A stretch of 64,000 nucleotides of DNA from Polaromonas sp. (GCA_013298945.1 JAAFJR010000004.1:62001-126000); one strand, 5' to 3'. Positions 49,869 through 60,056 are shown, counted from the stretch's first letter. A program made the numbers and translations. Notes: generated by a model not told the origin, from the letters alone.

Positions 49869-51518
49869 TTATAGCTGCCGCAGTTTAAACCGCTGCAATT
49901 TCCCAGTTTCAGTACGCGGCAGTTTGTCGACAAAACTTACGATGCGTGGGTATTTGTAGGGTGCGATGGCAGCTTTGACATGGTCTTGCAGAGTTTTAAC
50001 CATGGCGTCGTCTGCTGAATTATTTGGCTTCAGGACAACGAATGCCCGCACCACCATGCCACGCTCATCATCTTTTTGGCCAATCACCGCGGCCTCCATC
50101 ACCGCAGAATGCTTCAACAACGCGTCTTCCACCTCGGGTGCGCCCACGTTGTAACCAGCGGTGATGATCATGTCATCGTCCCGCGACTGGTAGCAAAAGT
50201 AGCCGTCAGCGTCTTGAATAAAGGCGTCGCCAGGGTAATTCCAGCCGTTTTTGACGTAGTTCAACTGGCGGGCATCGTCAAAATACTTGCAACCCGTGGG
50301 GCCGATCACGGCGAGTTTGCCCACCGTTCCGCGTGGCACCTCATTCCCGGCATCATCCACCACTTTGGCGGTGTAACCGGGCACAACCTTGCCAATCGCG
50401 CCGGGTTTGATGTCCTTGCCGGCAGACGAGATGAAGATGTGGAACATCTCGGTCGCGCCAATGCCGTCCAGCATCTCTAAACCTGTGGCTTGTTTCCAGA
50501 GCTGGCGGGTTGCGTCGGGCAGTGCCTCGCCGGCGCTGACCGAAATACGCAACTTGGGCAAGCCAGCCGCTTGGGCAAACGGTGCCATCTGGCGGTAAAA
50601 CGTGGGGGCGGTGTAGCAAATGGTCGCGCCGACCTCGTTCATGAAATTGACCATCACTTCGGGCGTGTACGCCACATCGGGGAAGTACACCGAAGCACCC
50701 GCCCACATCGGGAAAATCAACAAACCGCCCAAACCAAAGGTAAAAGCCAGCGGCGGCGAACCGACGATGATGTCGTCCGGAGTGGCTTGCAGCACATAGC
50801 GCGGCCACGCTTCGCAAGCGGATAGCACGTCACGGTGGGTGTGGACGGCGGCTTTGGGTTTGCCGGTCGTGCCCGAGGTGAAAGCCATCATGGCGATGTC
50901 GGTCGCCAGCGTGGGGCAAGCAATGAATTGACCGTCTTTTTGTGACGACAGCGTGGCCAAGCCCTGCGGGTGCACCATGACGTTGAAGGGCAGAATCGTT
51001 TGAAGCACCGGGTGTTGACCTTGCGCCAAGACCAGCTCATCCAACAGTTTGATGTCGCATAGCGCCACGGTAGGCTGGGCTTTTTCAATGATGTCGCCCA
51101 GTTCCCTGGCACGCAGCAGCGGCATGGTGGCGACCGCTATCAAACCAGCTTTGACAACCGCCAGCCAAGCCAGCGCCATGCCGACGGAATTGCCACCACG
51201 CAGCAGCACGCGGTTGCCGGGTACCAGACCGTAATCCTCCGTCAGAACCTGGGCGATGCAGTTGATACGGTCGTTGACATCGGCGTAGGTCAGCGTGATG
51301 CGTGGACTACGCAACAAGGGGCGGTCGGACAGGCCGTTCATCGCGGCTTTGTCCATCAGCGCGGTGACGAGATTGAGCTGTTGATCGAGGACGGAATACT
51401 GGGCTGACTGGGGGAATTCGTAGTTTAACTGCGGCCATTGTTCGGGTGGCGGCAGGTGGTCGCGGATGAAACTGTCGCTTTGGGCTGAATTTACTGAGGA
51501 ATTTGAAGCGGTGTTCAT
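49869..51518 (-). CDS. Benzoate-/2-aminobenzoate-CoA ligase
   Basis: A 549-residue acyl-adenylate-forming enzyme. The AMP-binding P-loop is MAFTSGTTGKPKAAVHTHRD (~214-233), followed by SPPLAFTFGLGGLLIFP, which is typical of benzoate-CoA ligases, and IGATEMFHIFISS; the C-terminal lid has the hinge DDMIITAGYNVG and the catalytic Lys in LPRTETGKLQRF. With the downstream monooxygenase fusion type, the best substrate guess is 2-aminobenzoate (anthranilate); salicylate or benzoate are alternatives. It is 24 bases after the acyl-CoA dehydrogenase. Confidence 0.9.
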   Translation of the reverse strand: MNTASNSSVNSAQSDSFIRDHLPPPEQWPQLNYEFPQSAQYSVLDQQLNLVTALMDKAAMNGLSDRPLLRSPRITLTYADVNDRINCIAQVLTEDYGLVPGNRVLLRGGNSVGMALAWLAVVKAGLIAVATMPLLRARELGDIIEKAQPTVALCDIKLLDELVLAQGQHPVLQTILPFNVMVHPQGLATLSSQKDGQFIACPTLATDIAMMAFTSGTTGKPKAAVHTHRDVLSACEAWPRYVLQATPDDIIVGSPPLAFTFGLGGLLIFPMWAGASVYFPDVAYTPEVMVNFMNEVGATICYTAPTFYRQMAPFAQAAGLPKLRISVSAGEALPDATRQLWKQATGLEMLDGIGATEMFHIFISSAGKDIKPGAIGKVVPGYTAKVVDDAGNEVPRGTVGKLAVIGPTGCKYFDDARQLNYVKNGWNYPGDAFIQDADGYFCYQSRDDDMIITAGYNVGAPEVEDALLKHSAVMEAAVIGQKDDERGMVVRAFVVLKPNNSADDAMVKTLQDHVKAAIAPYKYPRIVSFVDKLPRTETGKLQRFKLRQL

Positions 51519-51542
51519 AAGGGTGTCCTTGTCAAACTTGAC

Positions 51543-52778
51543 TCAATCCTTGAGCACCGATTTACCAATAATGAGCTGCTGCACCTCGGTCGCGCCTTCG
51601 TAGATGCGCAGGGAGCGGATGTCGCGGTACAAATGCTCGACCATGCTGCCGACTTGGACGCCCTGACCGCCATGCATTTGCAGCGCCATGTCGATGACTT
51701 TTTGAGCGTTTTCTGTGGCGACCAGCTTGGCCATGGCGGAGGCACGGCTGTAATTTGCAGCGGTTTGTGGGGTTGAAGTACCCAGTTTGTCACGCATCCA
51801 CGCGGCGCGGTACGTCAGCAAGGCGGCACTGTCGATCAAGGCGGCCATTTCGCCAAATTTGGCTTGGGTAAGCTGCATATCTGCCAAAGTACCGCCAAAC
51901 ATGTGGCGGTTTTTGGCAAAGTGCAGCGCCTCCGCCATAGCCCTACGAGCCATACCTAGCGCGGCGGCGGCGACAGAAGCGCGGAAGATGTCCAAGGTCC
52001 GCATCGCCAGCTTAAAGCCGCCATTAAAATCACCCAAAAGTGCGTCTGCGGGGATGCGGCAATGGTCAAACTTCAAAGTCGCCAGCGGGTGCGGCGCCAT
52101 GACGTTAATGTGCTCAGATGTGTCGAGACCTGGTGCAAAAGCATCAACAATGAAGGCGCTGATGCCTCGGACGCCACCTTCGGGGTCGGTTTTGGCAAAC
52201 GTGACGTAAAAGTCTGCCAAACCACCGTTACTGATCCAAGTTTTGACGCCGCTTAAGGAATACATGTCAAATTGGCTACCACTTGTACCCATAGTCGGCG
52301 TACTGTAAACTTTAGATGCTATTGTTTTCATAGCTGCCACATCAGAACCAGCATCAGGCTCGCTTAGTGCAAATGCGGCAATCTTCTCGCCCCGCGCCAC
52401 GGCGGGTAGATACTCGGCTTGTTGGGCTGGCGTGCCAGCCAAGGTGATCGCACCACTGCCCAAACCCTGCATGGCAAAGGCAAAGTCTGCTAGCGGCGAG
52501 TGAAAAGCCAGCGTTTCACGCAAAATCACCAACGCTCGGGAGTCCAGCTTCGGCAACGCACCTCCATAGACAGCGGGGACGCAGTAACGTAGCCAGCCGC
52601 CATGCCCAAGCCGGTGCACCCACTCTTTGCAAGCTCGGCGATCGTCGGATTCGTCAACTTGCTGATGCCCTGCCCAGTCAACCAAACCGCGTGCTAAATC
52701 GGCATGGGCGGTGTCAAAGAATGGCAGGGCGTATTGCGTTGTGGTAACCAGAACGTTAGATTTATTGATGGCAGACAT
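51543..52778 (-). CDS. Acyl-CoA dehydrogenase
   Basis: A 411-residue FAD flavoprotein. Landmarks: FALSEPDAGSDVAAMKT, VKTWISNGGLADFYVTFAKT, DIFRASVAAAALGMARRAMA, and the C-terminal MVEHLYRDIRSLRIYEGATE with the catalytic-region Glu. Residues ~149-163 (TIASKVYSTPTMG) come from a sense copy of the dispersed repeat inserted in the loop between the substrate-side strand and TWISNGG. It probably dehydrogenates an alicyclic acyl-CoA intermediate. Its start is adjacent to the enoyl-CoA hydratase stop. Confidence 0.9.
   Translation of the reverse strand: MSAINKSNVLVTTTQYALPFFDTAHADLARGLVDWAGHQQVDESDDRRACKEWVHRLGHGGWLRYCVPAVYGGALPKLDSRALVILRETLAFHSPLADFAFAMQGLGSGAITLAGTPAQQAEYLPAVARGEKIAAFALSEPDAGSDVAAMKTIASKVYSTPTMGTSGSQFDMYSLSGVKTWISNGGLADFYVTFAKTDPEGGVRGISAFIVDAFAPGLDTSEHINVMAPHPLATLKFDHCRIPADALLGDFNGGFKLAMRTLDIFRASVAAAALGMARRAMAEALHFAKNRHMFGGTLADMQLTQAKFGEMAALIDSAALLTYRAAWMRDKLGTSTPQTAANYSRASAMAKLVATENAQKVIDMALQMHGGQGVQVGSMVEHLYRDIRSLRIYEGATEVQQLIIGKSVLKD
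52290..52336 (-). repeat. Dispersed repeat copy inside acyl-CoA dehydrogenase
   Basis: In gene sense: GGCAGCTATGAAAACAATAG, then AGTACGCCGACTATGGG. Sense orientation, in frame; moderately decayed. Confidence 0.7.
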
Positions 52779-53657
52779 TCAATCACCTCCAAACACAGGG
52801 GTTTGCTTGGTAGAAAAGGCTTCAAAAGCGCGTTTAAAGTCCTGCGTTTGCATGCAAATGGCCTGAGCTTGGGCTTCGGCTTCGACGGCCTGCTCTATCG
52901 TCATCGCCCACTCTTGCTGCAACATGGTTTTGGTCATGCTGTGGGCGAAAGTTGGACCCATGGCGAGGTCTTTGGCCATGGCTTGCGCTTTGGCGAGCAA
53001 ATCGCCAGGATTTGTCGATTCGGTTAAACCATTGAAAAATCCCCAAGCCAAGCCTTCTTGAGCAGTCATCGCTCGGCCAGTGAACAACAATTCAGAGGCT
53101 CTGCCATGGCCGATGACGCGAGGCAGCAGCGCGCAAGCTCCCATGTCCGCCCCCGCCAAGCCAACGCGGGTGAACAAAAACGCGGTTTTGGTTTTCTCTG
53201 TACCGTAGCGCAAGTCACAGGCCAGCGCCATCATCGCTCCAGCGCCAGCGCAGATGCCGTCGATCGCGCCAATGATGGGTTGCGGGCAATTGCGCATGGT
53301 TTTGACCAAATCGCCGGTCATGCGGGTGAATTCCAGCATCTCGGGCATGCTCATCTTGGTCAAAGGGCCGATGATTTCAAACACATCGCCGCCACTGCAA
53401 AAGTTACCGCCCGCGCCGGTGACGACGATACTTTTCACATCGGTGGCGTACTGCAGGTTGCGAAACAGGTCGCGCAGTTCGGCGTAAGAGTCAAAAGTCA
53501 GCGGGTTTTTGCGTTCAGGGCGATTCAGGGTGATCGTCGCGACACCGCCCTTCTCGTCGACTTGCTCGTAGCTCCAAGCAAAATGGGTGGCTGTGTAGCC
53601 GGCTTTCGCGTCAAATTGCGCACGCATCGGGTTGGTGTGGCTGACAAAGTGCTTCAT
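52779..53657 (-). CDS. Enoyl-CoA hydratase/isomerase family protein
   Basis: About 292 residues starting [11 protein letters not shown]; earlier ATGs lie in the MarR gene. Crotonase fold with [20 protein letters not shown], oxyanion-hole [14 protein letters not shown], and [20 protein letters not shown], then [20 protein letters not shown]. In the aminobenzoyl-CoA pathway such enzymes hydrate or hydrolyse the ring-derived enoyl-CoA. It lies 10 bases after the MarR gene. Confidence 0.9.
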   Translation of the reverse strand: MKHFVSHTNPMRAQFDAKAGYTATHFAWSYEQVDEKGGVATITLNRPERKNPLTFDSYAELRDLFRNLQYATDVKSIVVTGAGGNFCSGGDVFEIIGPLTKMSMPEMLEFTRMTGDLVKTMRNCPQPIIGAIDGICAGAGAMMALACDLRYGTEKTKTAFLFTRVGLAGADMGACALLPRVIGHGRASELLFTGRAMTAQEGLAWGFFNGLTESTNPGDLLAKAQAMAKDLAMGPTFAHSMTKTMLQQEWAMTIEQAVEAEAQAQAICMQTQDFKRAFEAFSTKQTPVFGGD

Positions 53658-53667
53658 ATGGAGTCTT

Positions 53668-54180
53668 TCAGGGAATGTTGAGTGCGTGTTTTTTGACATT
53701 GCCCAACAGCTTGTAAAGCGTGGCAATCTCGGTATCTTTCAGGCTGCCAAAGGCTTGCACAATCCAGTTTTCATGCTGATGCGCCATGTCGGCAAACAAG
53801 GTTTGGCCTTTGGTGGTGAGCCGGACACGGTAGGCGCGGCGGTCGCCCTCCACGGTGATGCGTTCGACCAAGCCTTCAGTTACCAACTGGTCGGTGATGC
53901 CGGTGATGTTGCCGCTGGTCACCATCATGCGGCGGCTCAGTTCGTTCATTTTCAAACCATCGGGCGAGCGCTGCAGCTGAGACAAAAGGTCAAAACGCGG
54001 CAAAGTGGTGTCGAACTGGACGCGCAGCTCGGTACGGATCTGCTTTTCAATCAACTGCGTGCAGGTCAGCAAGCGCAGCCACAGCCGCAACTCCTGCGGG
54101 TGTTCGCTGTGGGCGACGCCGTTGATGTCGTTGGCATGGCTGTCGTTCAGACGGGCTTCTAAGTCAAGTTCTGTGGTCAT
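53668..54180 (-). CDS. MarR family transcriptional regulator of the aromatic-CoA cluster
   Basis: A 170-residue winged-helix protein: [40 protein letters not shown] (recognition helix), and the wing [20 protein letters not shown]. Dimerisation helices flank this core. It lies inside the gene cluster between the monooxygenase and hydratase genes, and most likely responds to an aryl-CoA intermediate, as known for MarR proteins of such pathways. Confidence 0.92.
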   Translation of the reverse strand: MTTELDLEARLNDSHANDINGVAHSEHPQELRLWLRLLTCTQLIEKQIRTELRVQFDTTLPRFDLLSQLQRSPDGLKMNELSRRMMVTSGNITGITDQLVTEGLVERITVEGDRRAYRVRLTTKGQTLFADMAHQHENWIVQAFGSLKDTEIATLYKLLGNVKKHALNIP

Positions 54181-54192
54181 TACTATGCCCCG

Positions 54193-54219
54193 GTCATTCC
54201 CGCGCAGGCGGGAATGACG
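54193..54219. repeat. Single dRS3-like repeat upstream of marR
   Basis: ATTCCCGCGCAGGCGGGAAT at 54196-54215 with GTC and GACGG edges. It lies in the 60-base gap between the monooxygenase fusion and marR. Confidence 0.85.
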
Positions 54220-54240
54220 GACTCAAATAGGGATTCGTTC

Positions 54241-56604
54241 TTATTCTTCATTAGCTACATTTTTCATAGCTGATGAAGCATCAAATACGCCGGCTACACC
54301 CGTATTTTGGACCGTATTTTGCTTTGCCAGCTCACGGTAGAGCTGGTCGCGGCCACTCCAATAGGGTTTCGGCCAATCGACCTGTTTTTGCAGCTTGGCG
54401 GCTTCATGCAGCGTCCAAGCTGGATCGGCCAGGTGCGGCCGCGCGATAGCGCACAGGTCAGCACGGCCAGCGGCGATGATGCTGTTGACCTGGTCTGCCT
54501 CGGTGATCGCGCCCACCGCAATCGTGCGTATGCCGACTTCATTGCGGATACGGTCTGCAAACGGGGTTTGGTACATGCGGCCATAGATAGGCTTGGCGTT
54601 GCGGGTGGTTTGACCCGAAGACACGTCAATCATGTCGCAACCGGCGGCTTTAAAAAGCTTGGCTATGGCGACGGCATCGTCTGCGGTGTTGCCACCTTCC
54701 GCCCAATCGTGCGCGGACAGCCGCACGCTCATGGGCAGATGTGCGGGCCAGACGGCCCGGATGGCAGTGAAAACCTCCAGCGGATAGCGGCAACGGTTCT
54801 CGATTGAACCGCCGTACTCATCCGTACGTATATTCGTCAGTGGCGACAGGAAACTCGCTAGCAAATAACCGTGGGCGCAGTGCAGCTCCAGCCAGTCAAA
54901 ACCTGCGTCTACGGCACGGTGGGTGGCGGTGATGAATTCCTGTCTCAGCAAATCCATATCTGCACGGTTCATGGCTTTGGGGGTTTGGTTTTGCTCGCCA
55001 TAAGGCACATCACTAGCAGCGATGAGCGACCAATTGCCGTTGGCGAGCGGTTCATCCGTCACCTCCCACCCTAGCTGAGTGGAGCCTTTTGGCCCGCTGT
55101 GGCCGAGCTGCAGGCCAATTTTGGCGCTGCTGCTGGTATGTACAAAGTCGGTGATGCGTTTGAAAGCGTGGGTTTGCGCGTCGTTCCACAAACCGGTGCA
55201 GCCAAGGGTGATGCGACCTTCGGGCGTCGGGCTGGTCATTTCTACCATCACCAAAGCGGCGCCGCCCAAGGCTCTGGCACCTAGGTGGACGAGGTGGAAA
55301 TCTTGGACTACACCATCCACCGCGCTGTACGTCGCCATAGGGGAGACGATGACGCGGTTTTTGAGCTTGATGTCGCGCACTTTGAAGGGTAGCAGCATGG
55401 GTGGTGTGCCAAGAGCGTCTTTCTCGTCTTTGGCAAGCCAGCTCTCAAAACCACCTAACCAAGCCGCATCTCGCAAGCGCAGATTCTCATGGCTGATGCG
55501 CTGGGAACGGGTTAACAAGGAGTAGGCAAACTGCTCGATCTCCATGCCGCTGTAGCGCTGCACGTTTTCAAACCACTCGGTCGAGTTACGGGCCGCGTTT
55601 TGGATTTTCAGCACTTCGACGCTGCGGCGGGCTTCGTAGCCCTGCAGCACTTGCGTCATGTCGTGCTCTGTGGCGAACTCGTTGGCCAAGTCGATAGCAT
55701 CTTCCAGCGCCAATTTAGTCCCGCTGCCAATGGAGAAGTGCGCGGTATGGGCAGCATCGCCCATCAAAACGATGGGAACGTTTTTGCCAGCTATTGACAC
55801 GGTGTGAACCCAGTTTTTGCAAATAACGCGAGGAAAACGAATCCAAATCGCCGAGCCGCGCAAGTGTGTGGCGTTGCTGATGAGCGGGTTGCTATCGAGC
55901 TGCTTGGCAAACAGGCGCTCGCAGAAGGCGATGGCTTCGGATTGTTCCATCATGTCCAAACCGTGCGCCTGCCAGACAGATTCGGGCGTTTCGACGATGA
56001 AGGTCGCCATCTCTTTGTCAAACTGGTACGCATGGGCGGCAAACCAGCCGTGCTCGGTTTGCTCAAAAGCAAAGGTGAACGCATCAAACTTTTTACGCGT
56101 TCCCAGCCAGACGAAACGACATTGGCGGGTGTCGATGTCTGGCTGAAACACATCTGCGTAACGGGTGCGGATACGGCTGTTCAGGCCGTCACAGGCAATG
56201 ACCAAGTCTGCGTCGTACTGTGCAGCGATGGTTTGGTCATCTTGCACATCGGTTTCAAACACCAAGTTCACACCCAGCGCCAAGCAGCGGTCTTGCAGGA
56301 TATTGAGCAGCTTTTTGCGCCCAATGCCACAAAAACCATGCCCGGTCGAGCGGACGCTGCGTTCTTTGAAAAAGACCTCCACATCGTCCCAATGGTTGAA
56401 AGCGTCACCAATCAGCTGCGCGCTGGGAGCGTCTGCTTCTTGCAGATTTGCAAGCGTCTGGTCTGACAGCACAACGCCCCAGCCAAAGGTGTCAAACGGG
56501 CGGTTGCGCTCCACCACGGTGATGACGTTGGCTGGGTTTTGCCGCTTCATAAGCACTGCAAAGTAAAGACCGGCGGGGCCACCGCCTAAGCAAAGTATGT
56601 TCAT
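54241..56604 (-). CDS. FAD monooxygenase/old-yellow-enzyme fusion (2-aminobenzoyl-CoA or salicylyl-CoA hydroxylase type)
   Basis: A 787-residue fusion. Residues 1 to ~400: FAD monooxygenase with dinucleotide fold [20 protein letters not shown] and [20 protein letters not shown]. Residues ~405-760: OYE-type FMN oxidoreductase with [40 protein letters not shown] and [16 protein letters not shown]. This matches 2-aminobenzoyl-CoA monooxygenase/reductase, which hydroxylates and reduces the ring; NCBI-style names also use salicylyl-CoA 5-hydroxylase. Start chosen at MNILCLGGG. The C-terminal ~18 residues ([18 protein letters not shown]) come from an antisense dispersed repeat. Confidence 0.9.
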   Translation of the reverse strand: MNILCLGGGPAGLYFAVLMKRQNPANVITVVERNRPFDTFGWGVVLSDQTLANLQEADAPSAQLIGDAFNHWDDVEVFFKERSVRSTGHGFCGIGRKKLLNILQDRCLALGVNLVFETDVQDDQTIAAQYDADLVIACDGLNSRIRTRYADVFQPDIDTRQCRFVWLGTRKKFDAFTFAFEQTEHGWFAAHAYQFDKEMATFIVETPESVWQAHGLDMMEQSEAIAFCERLFAKQLDSNPLISNATHLRGSAIWIRFPRVICKNWVHTVSIAGKNVPIVLMGDAAHTAHFSIGSGTKLALEDAIDLANEFATEHDMTQVLQGYEARRSVEVLKIQNAARNSTEWFENVQRYSGMEIEQFAYSLLTRSQRISHENLRLRDAAWLGGFESWLAKDEKDALGTPPMLLPFKVRDIKLKNRVIVSPMATYSAVDGVVQDFHLVHLGARALGGAALVMVEMTSPTPEGRITLGCTGLWNDAQTHAFKRITDFVHTSSSAKIGLQLGHSGPKGSTQLGWEVTDEPLANGNWSLIAASDVPYGEQNQTPKAMNRADMDLLRQEFITATHRAVDAGFDWLELHCAHGYLLASFLSPLTNIRTDEYGGSIENRCRYPLEVFTAIRAVWPAHLPMSVRLSAHDWAEGGNTADDAVAIAKLFKAAGCDMIDVSSGQTTRNAKPIYGRMYQTPFADRIRNEVGIRTIAVGAITEADQVNSIIAAGRADLCAIARPHLADPAWTLHEAAKLQKQVDWPKPYWSGRDQLYRELAKQNTVQNTGVAGVFDASSAMKNVANEE
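54251..54301 (+). repeat. Dispersed repeat copy forming the C-terminus of the monooxygenase fusion
   Basis: TTAGCTACATTTTTCATAG, then CATCAAATACGCCGGCTACA. Antisense to the gene; it begins 10 bases before the stop codon end and supplies the last coding stretch. Confidence 0.85.
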
Positions 56605-56787
56605 GGTTAAATAGTTTAGATATAAAGCATATTTTGTCAATCGGGTATTTCTGTATTTATTATTTTCTAAAAATACTTAGGATGTTTAAATTGTGAACAG
56701 AATTGCCGGATGCAAAAATAACTTAGCCCAAATACCTAGGGTTTTCACTAGGAATAAAAATGCTTAGTTCGATTAACATGCATGCAC

Positions 56788-56803
56788 AATAATTCACATT
56801 ATT
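56788..56803. promoter_or_regulatory. Candidate operator in the divergent promoter
   Basis: AATAAT-TCAC-ATTATT is a perfect palindrome in the 238-base region between the divergent monooxygenase and livK-type genes. It sits 40 bases before the livK-type start. Size and place suit MarR binding. A second palindrome, CCTAGGGTTTTCACTAGG, occurs nearby. Confidence 0.35.
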
Positions 56804-56842
56804 TGAATTTTACAAACTACAAACCTTCAATCAGGAGACTTC

Positions 56843-58054
56843 ATGACCACTAGCTCAACCTCTTTTGCATCATCCCGCCGTCAAGTTTTATCTCGCAGCG
56901 CAGCTCTAATCGGCGCAGCTTCTACCGGTTTGCTCGTCTCCGAGCAAGCTCAAGCGCAAGCTGGCAAATTACGGGTTGGTTTTATGCTGCCTTACACCGG
57001 CACGTTTGCGCAATTGGGCGTGGCGATTGAGAATGGTTTTCGCTTGGCTTTGAACGAACAAGGCGGCAAATTGGGTGGTCGTGAGGTCGAATTTTTCAAG
57101 GTGGACGATGAGTCCGAGCCATCCAAAGGCATTGAGAACGCCAACAAACTGGTGCAGCGCGATAAGGTCGACGTGTTGGTTGGCACAGTGCACTCAGGTG
57201 TGCAAATGGGTATCCACAAAGTCGCGCGTGACAGCGGTGTGTTGAGCTTGATTCCTAACGCTGGTGTGCACGCTGCAACACGTTCGCAATGTGCGCCCAA
57301 CGTGTTCCGCACCTCTTTCAGCAACTCACAACCGACCCGTGCACTGGGCCAAGCCATGATGGCTAAAGGACATAAAAAAGCGGTTTGGATTACTTGGAAA
57401 TACGCAGCGGGCGACGAAGCTTTTGAAGGTTTCAAAGAAAGCTACACAGCAGCTGGCGGCACCATCATCAAAGAACTCGGCCTGCCCTTCCCTAACGTGG
57501 AGTTTCAAGCGCTTCTGACTGAAATTGCGGCCTTGAAGCCTGATGCTGTGGCTTGTTTCTTTGCCGGTGGTGGCGCGGCTAAGTTCATGAAAGACTACGC
57601 TGCGGCTGGCTTACAAGGCAAAATTCCGCTTTATGGCTCGGGCTTTTTGACCGAAGGTGTTTTGGATGCCGCAGGCCCTGCCGCCAACGGCGTCATGACG
57701 ACATTACATTACAGCGACTCACTAGAGACGCCGCGCAACAAAGAATTCCGTTTGAATTATGCAAAAACATTCAAGCTACAGCCTGATGTTTACGCAGTGC
57801 AAGGCTACGACACAGGATTACTTCTGATTCAAGGCATGAACGCTGTCAAAGGCGACGTAACCAAAAAAGTTGAACTGTACAAAGCCTTGGAATCGGCCAC
57901 TATTAACAGCCCACGTGGCAAGTGGACCATGAGCAAAGCGCACAACCCAGTGCAAGATATCTACTTGCGTGTTGTTGAGAACAAGGAAAACAAAGTTTTA
58001 GGCATTGCTGCTAAAGCCTTGGCAGACTCTGGCGCGGGTTGCAAGATTTCTTAA
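56843..58054 (+). CDS. Branched-chain/aromatic ABC transporter substrate-binding protein
   Basis: A 403-residue LivK-type periplasmic protein. The N-terminus has a twin-arginine-like signal (SSRRQVLSRSAALIGAAS, Arg12-Arg13), cleaved near AQA-QA. Binding-protein core: LRVGFMLPYTGTFAQLGVAI, EFFKVDDESEPSKGIENANK, VDVLVGTVHSGVQMG, YAVQGYDTGLLLIQGM. Given the divergent aromatic-CoA operon, it probably binds aminobenzoate or a similar aromatic acid rather than leucine. A terminator-like hairpin follows, which would make it more abundant than the channel subunits. Confidence 0.9.
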   Translation: MTTSSTSFASSRRQVLSRSAALIGAASTGLLVSEQAQAQAGKLRVGFMLPYTGTFAQLGVAIENGFRLALNEQGGKLGGREVEFFKVDDESEPSKGIENANKLVQRDKVDVLVGTVHSGVQMGIHKVARDSGVLSLIPNAGVHAATRSQCAPNVFRTSFSNSQPTRALGQAMMAKGHKKAVWITWKYAAGDEAFEGFKESYTAAGGTIIKELGLPFPNVEFQALLTEIAALKPDAVACFFAGGGAAKFMKDYAAAGLQGKIPLYGSGFLTEGVLDAAGPAANGVMTTLHYSDSLETPRNKEFRLNYAKTFKLQPDVYAVQGYDTGLLLIQGMNAVKGDVTKKVELYKALESATINSPRGKWTMSKAHNPVQDIYLRVVENKENKVLGIAAKALADSGAGCKIS

Positions 58055-58077
58055 TTTAGCTTTTCAGCATCACTCTA

Positions 58078-58106
58078 AATAGGGAGTTTTATCTCCCTAT
58101 TTTTTC
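58078..58106 (+). terminator. Intercistronic terminator after the substrate-binding protein gene
   Basis: AATAGGGAG-TTTTAT-CTCCCTATT followed by TTTT. The stem is 9 bp, with a run of T, between the binding-protein gene and livH-type gene; partial readthrough would set subunit ratios. Confidence 0.85.
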
Positions 58107-58130
58107 AAATTTCACGCAATCAATGGATTC

Positions 58131-58994
58131 ATGGACTTTCCAACTTTCCTCATACAACTGCTGAACAGCGTGCAATACGGCTTGTTGCTGTTCATGCTGG
58201 CTGCTGGGTTAACGTTGATTTTCGGCATCATGGGCGTGGTCAATTTGGCGCATGGCAGCTTTTATATGCTGGGTGCGTATTTGGCTTTTTGGCTGAGCAC
58301 ACTTTTTGGAAGTTTGACGTTGGCTATTCTCGTTGGTATCGCACTTGCGGTGCTATTCGGTTTGGCGCTTGAATGGCTGCTGTTCAGGCATTTTTATCAC
58401 CGTGACCATTTGGACCAAGTGCTCCTGACATTCGGATTGATCTATATATTCGAAGAATTACGATCAATTCTGTGGGGCGACGATGTGCATGGCGTCACTA
58501 TTCCTGAAGCACTGAGCGCTTCGATCCCGCTGACGGATAACTTGTCTTACCCCGTTTACAGACTTTTCATGTCCGCCGTTTGTATTGCCCTGGCCTTGGG
58601 TTTGTACTGGTTGATAGCTAAAACTCGCTTGGGTATGAAAATTCGCGCTGGCGCCTTTAACCGTGACATGACCGAAGCATTGGGTATCAACATCAAACTT
58701 ATCCATGCGGTGGTGTTTGCACTGGGTGTGGGCTTAGCGGCTGTGGCGGGCATGATTGCATCACCTATCTCTAGCGTCTACCCAAATATGGGTTCACAAG
58801 TCTTGATCATGTGCTTCGTGGTGGTGGTAATTGGCGGTATTGGCTCGGTGCGTGGCGCGCTGATTTCAGCTCTGTTGGTCGGCTTGGTCGATACCTTTGG
58901 TAAAGTTTTGCTGCCTTCAGTGTCTGGAATGTTGGTTTATATGCTCATGGCTGCCGTACTGCTGTGGAAACCGGAGGGATTGTTCAAAGCATGA
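58131..58994 (+). CDS. Branched-chain-type ABC transporter permease, LivH
   Basis: A 287-residue inner-membrane permease with about eight helices. Family motifs: AAGLTLIFGIMGVVNLAHGS, FYHRDHLDQVLLTFGLIYIF, MKIRAGAFNRDMTEALGINI, VVVIGGIGSVRGALISALLV. It forms half of the channel with the LivM-type protein. Follows a terminator-like hairpin after the binding-protein gene; the LivM gene starts 39 bases later. Confidence 0.93.
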   Translation: MDFPTFLIQLLNSVQYGLLLFMLAAGLTLIFGIMGVVNLAHGSFYMLGAYLAFWLSTLFGSLTLAILVGIALAVLFGLALEWLLFRHFYHRDHLDQVLLTFGLIYIFEELRSILWGDDVHGVTIPEALSASIPLTDNLSYPVYRLFMSAVCIALALGLYWLIAKTRLGMKIRAGAFNRDMTEALGINIKLIHAVVFALGVGLAAVAGMIASPISSVYPNMGSQVLIMCFVVVVIGGIGSVRGALISALLVGLVDTFGKVLLPSVSGMLVYMLMAAVLLWKPEGLFKA

Positions 58995-59033
58995 TGAAGC
59001 TATTGAACATATTTAATTTATGAGCACAAAATC

Positions 59034-60056
59034 ATGAGTGCAGCAAAAGCCAATTTAGAAATACTACCGCGCGGTGTGCAAATCTCGCTAGGTTTGGGTT
59101 TGGTTGCCCTTCTCGCCTTTCCGTGGGTAGGAACTGACTTTTACACGCAAATGGTGACGCGCATGCTCATCATGGCGATATTTGCCATGAGCTTGGATTT
59201 ACTGCAGGGTGTGACGGGTTTGGTTTCATTAGGACACGCTGCTTATTTTGGGTTGGCCGGTTATGCCTTGGCTTTTTTAGTGCCGCAAGACGCTGCAGTT
59301 AGCCTGTGGTGGACATTGCCAGTAGCTGTTTTGGCATCGGCATTAGCTGCTTTAGTCATAGGTTTTTTTGTGGTGCGTACCCATGGTATTTACTTCATCA
59401 TGGTGACCATGGCTTTTGCGCAGATGGTATTTTTCTTGTTTTTTGACAACAAGGTATTAGGCGGGTCAGATGGTTTGTACATCAACTTCAAACCTAGTGC
59501 ACATGTCTTAGGATTTACCTTATTCGACCTAGACAACAAAATCACTTTTTACTACTTCACACTTGCTTTTGCCTTGCTTGTCTATGCATTCTTACGACGA
59601 TTGCTTTGGAGTCCTTTAGGACGCGCATTATCAGGCATCCGCATTAACGAGCATCGCATGCGTGCTATGGGCTTTAGCACCTTTGGCTACAAACTCACGG
59701 CTTTTACGATAGCTGGTGGCTTGGCCGGATTGGCGGGTTATTTGTGGGGGGCACAAAGCGGGTACATCAACCCAGAGCTGATGGGTTTTCACATGAGTGC
59801 GCACGCCATCATGATGGTTATTTTAGGTGGCATGGGCAACTTTGCAGGCGCTTTTGTAGGCGCGTTCACCTTTGATTTTGTACTGCATATTCTTAAAGAC
59901 TTGCCGAGCATTCAGCTGTTTGGCAAGGACATCAATTTAGGGAAACACTGGCAACTGTGGATGGGAACTTTTATTGTCTTGATTGTCATGTTTGCACCAC
60001 GCGGACTGATGGGTTTGGCTGAGCGCTTTTTGCAGAAGAAAGGTAACGCCAAATGA
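59034..60056 (+). CDS. Branched-chain-type ABC transporter permease, LivM
   Basis: A 340-residue permease with about ten helices. Signatures: DLLQGVTGLVSLGHAAYFGL, RTHGIYFIMVTMAFAQM, GRALSGIRINEHRMRAMGFS, and GGMGNFAGAFVGAFTFDFV. Ends at the overlap with the LivG gene (ATGA). Confidence 0.93.
   Translation: MSAAKANLEILPRGVQISLGLGLVALLAFPWVGTDFYTQMVTRMLIMAIFAMSLDLLQGVTGLVSLGHAAYFGLAGYALAFLVPQDAAVSLWWTLPVAVLASALAALVIGFFVVRTHGIYFIMVTMAFAQMVFFLFFDNKVLGGSDGLYINFKPSAHVLGFTLFDLDNKITFYYFTLAFALLVYAFLRRLLWSPLGRALSGIRINEHRMRAMGFSTFGYKLTAFTIAGGLAGLAGYLWGAQSGYINPELMGFHMSAHAIMMVILGGMGNFAGAFVGAFTFDFVLHILKDLPSIQLFGKDINLGKHWQLWMGTFIVLIVMFAPRGLMGLAERFLQKKGNAK

Noticed and set aside
55804-56466. 220-codon plus-strand ORF
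   Set aside because: It is antisense to the FAD monooxygenase domain, has no family similarity and reflects codon bias of the real gene.
54241-56604. Monooxygenase/OYE protein as a frameshift fusion of two genes
   Set aside because: This two-domain architecture is the normal form of aminobenzoyl-CoA/salicylyl-CoA type enzymes.
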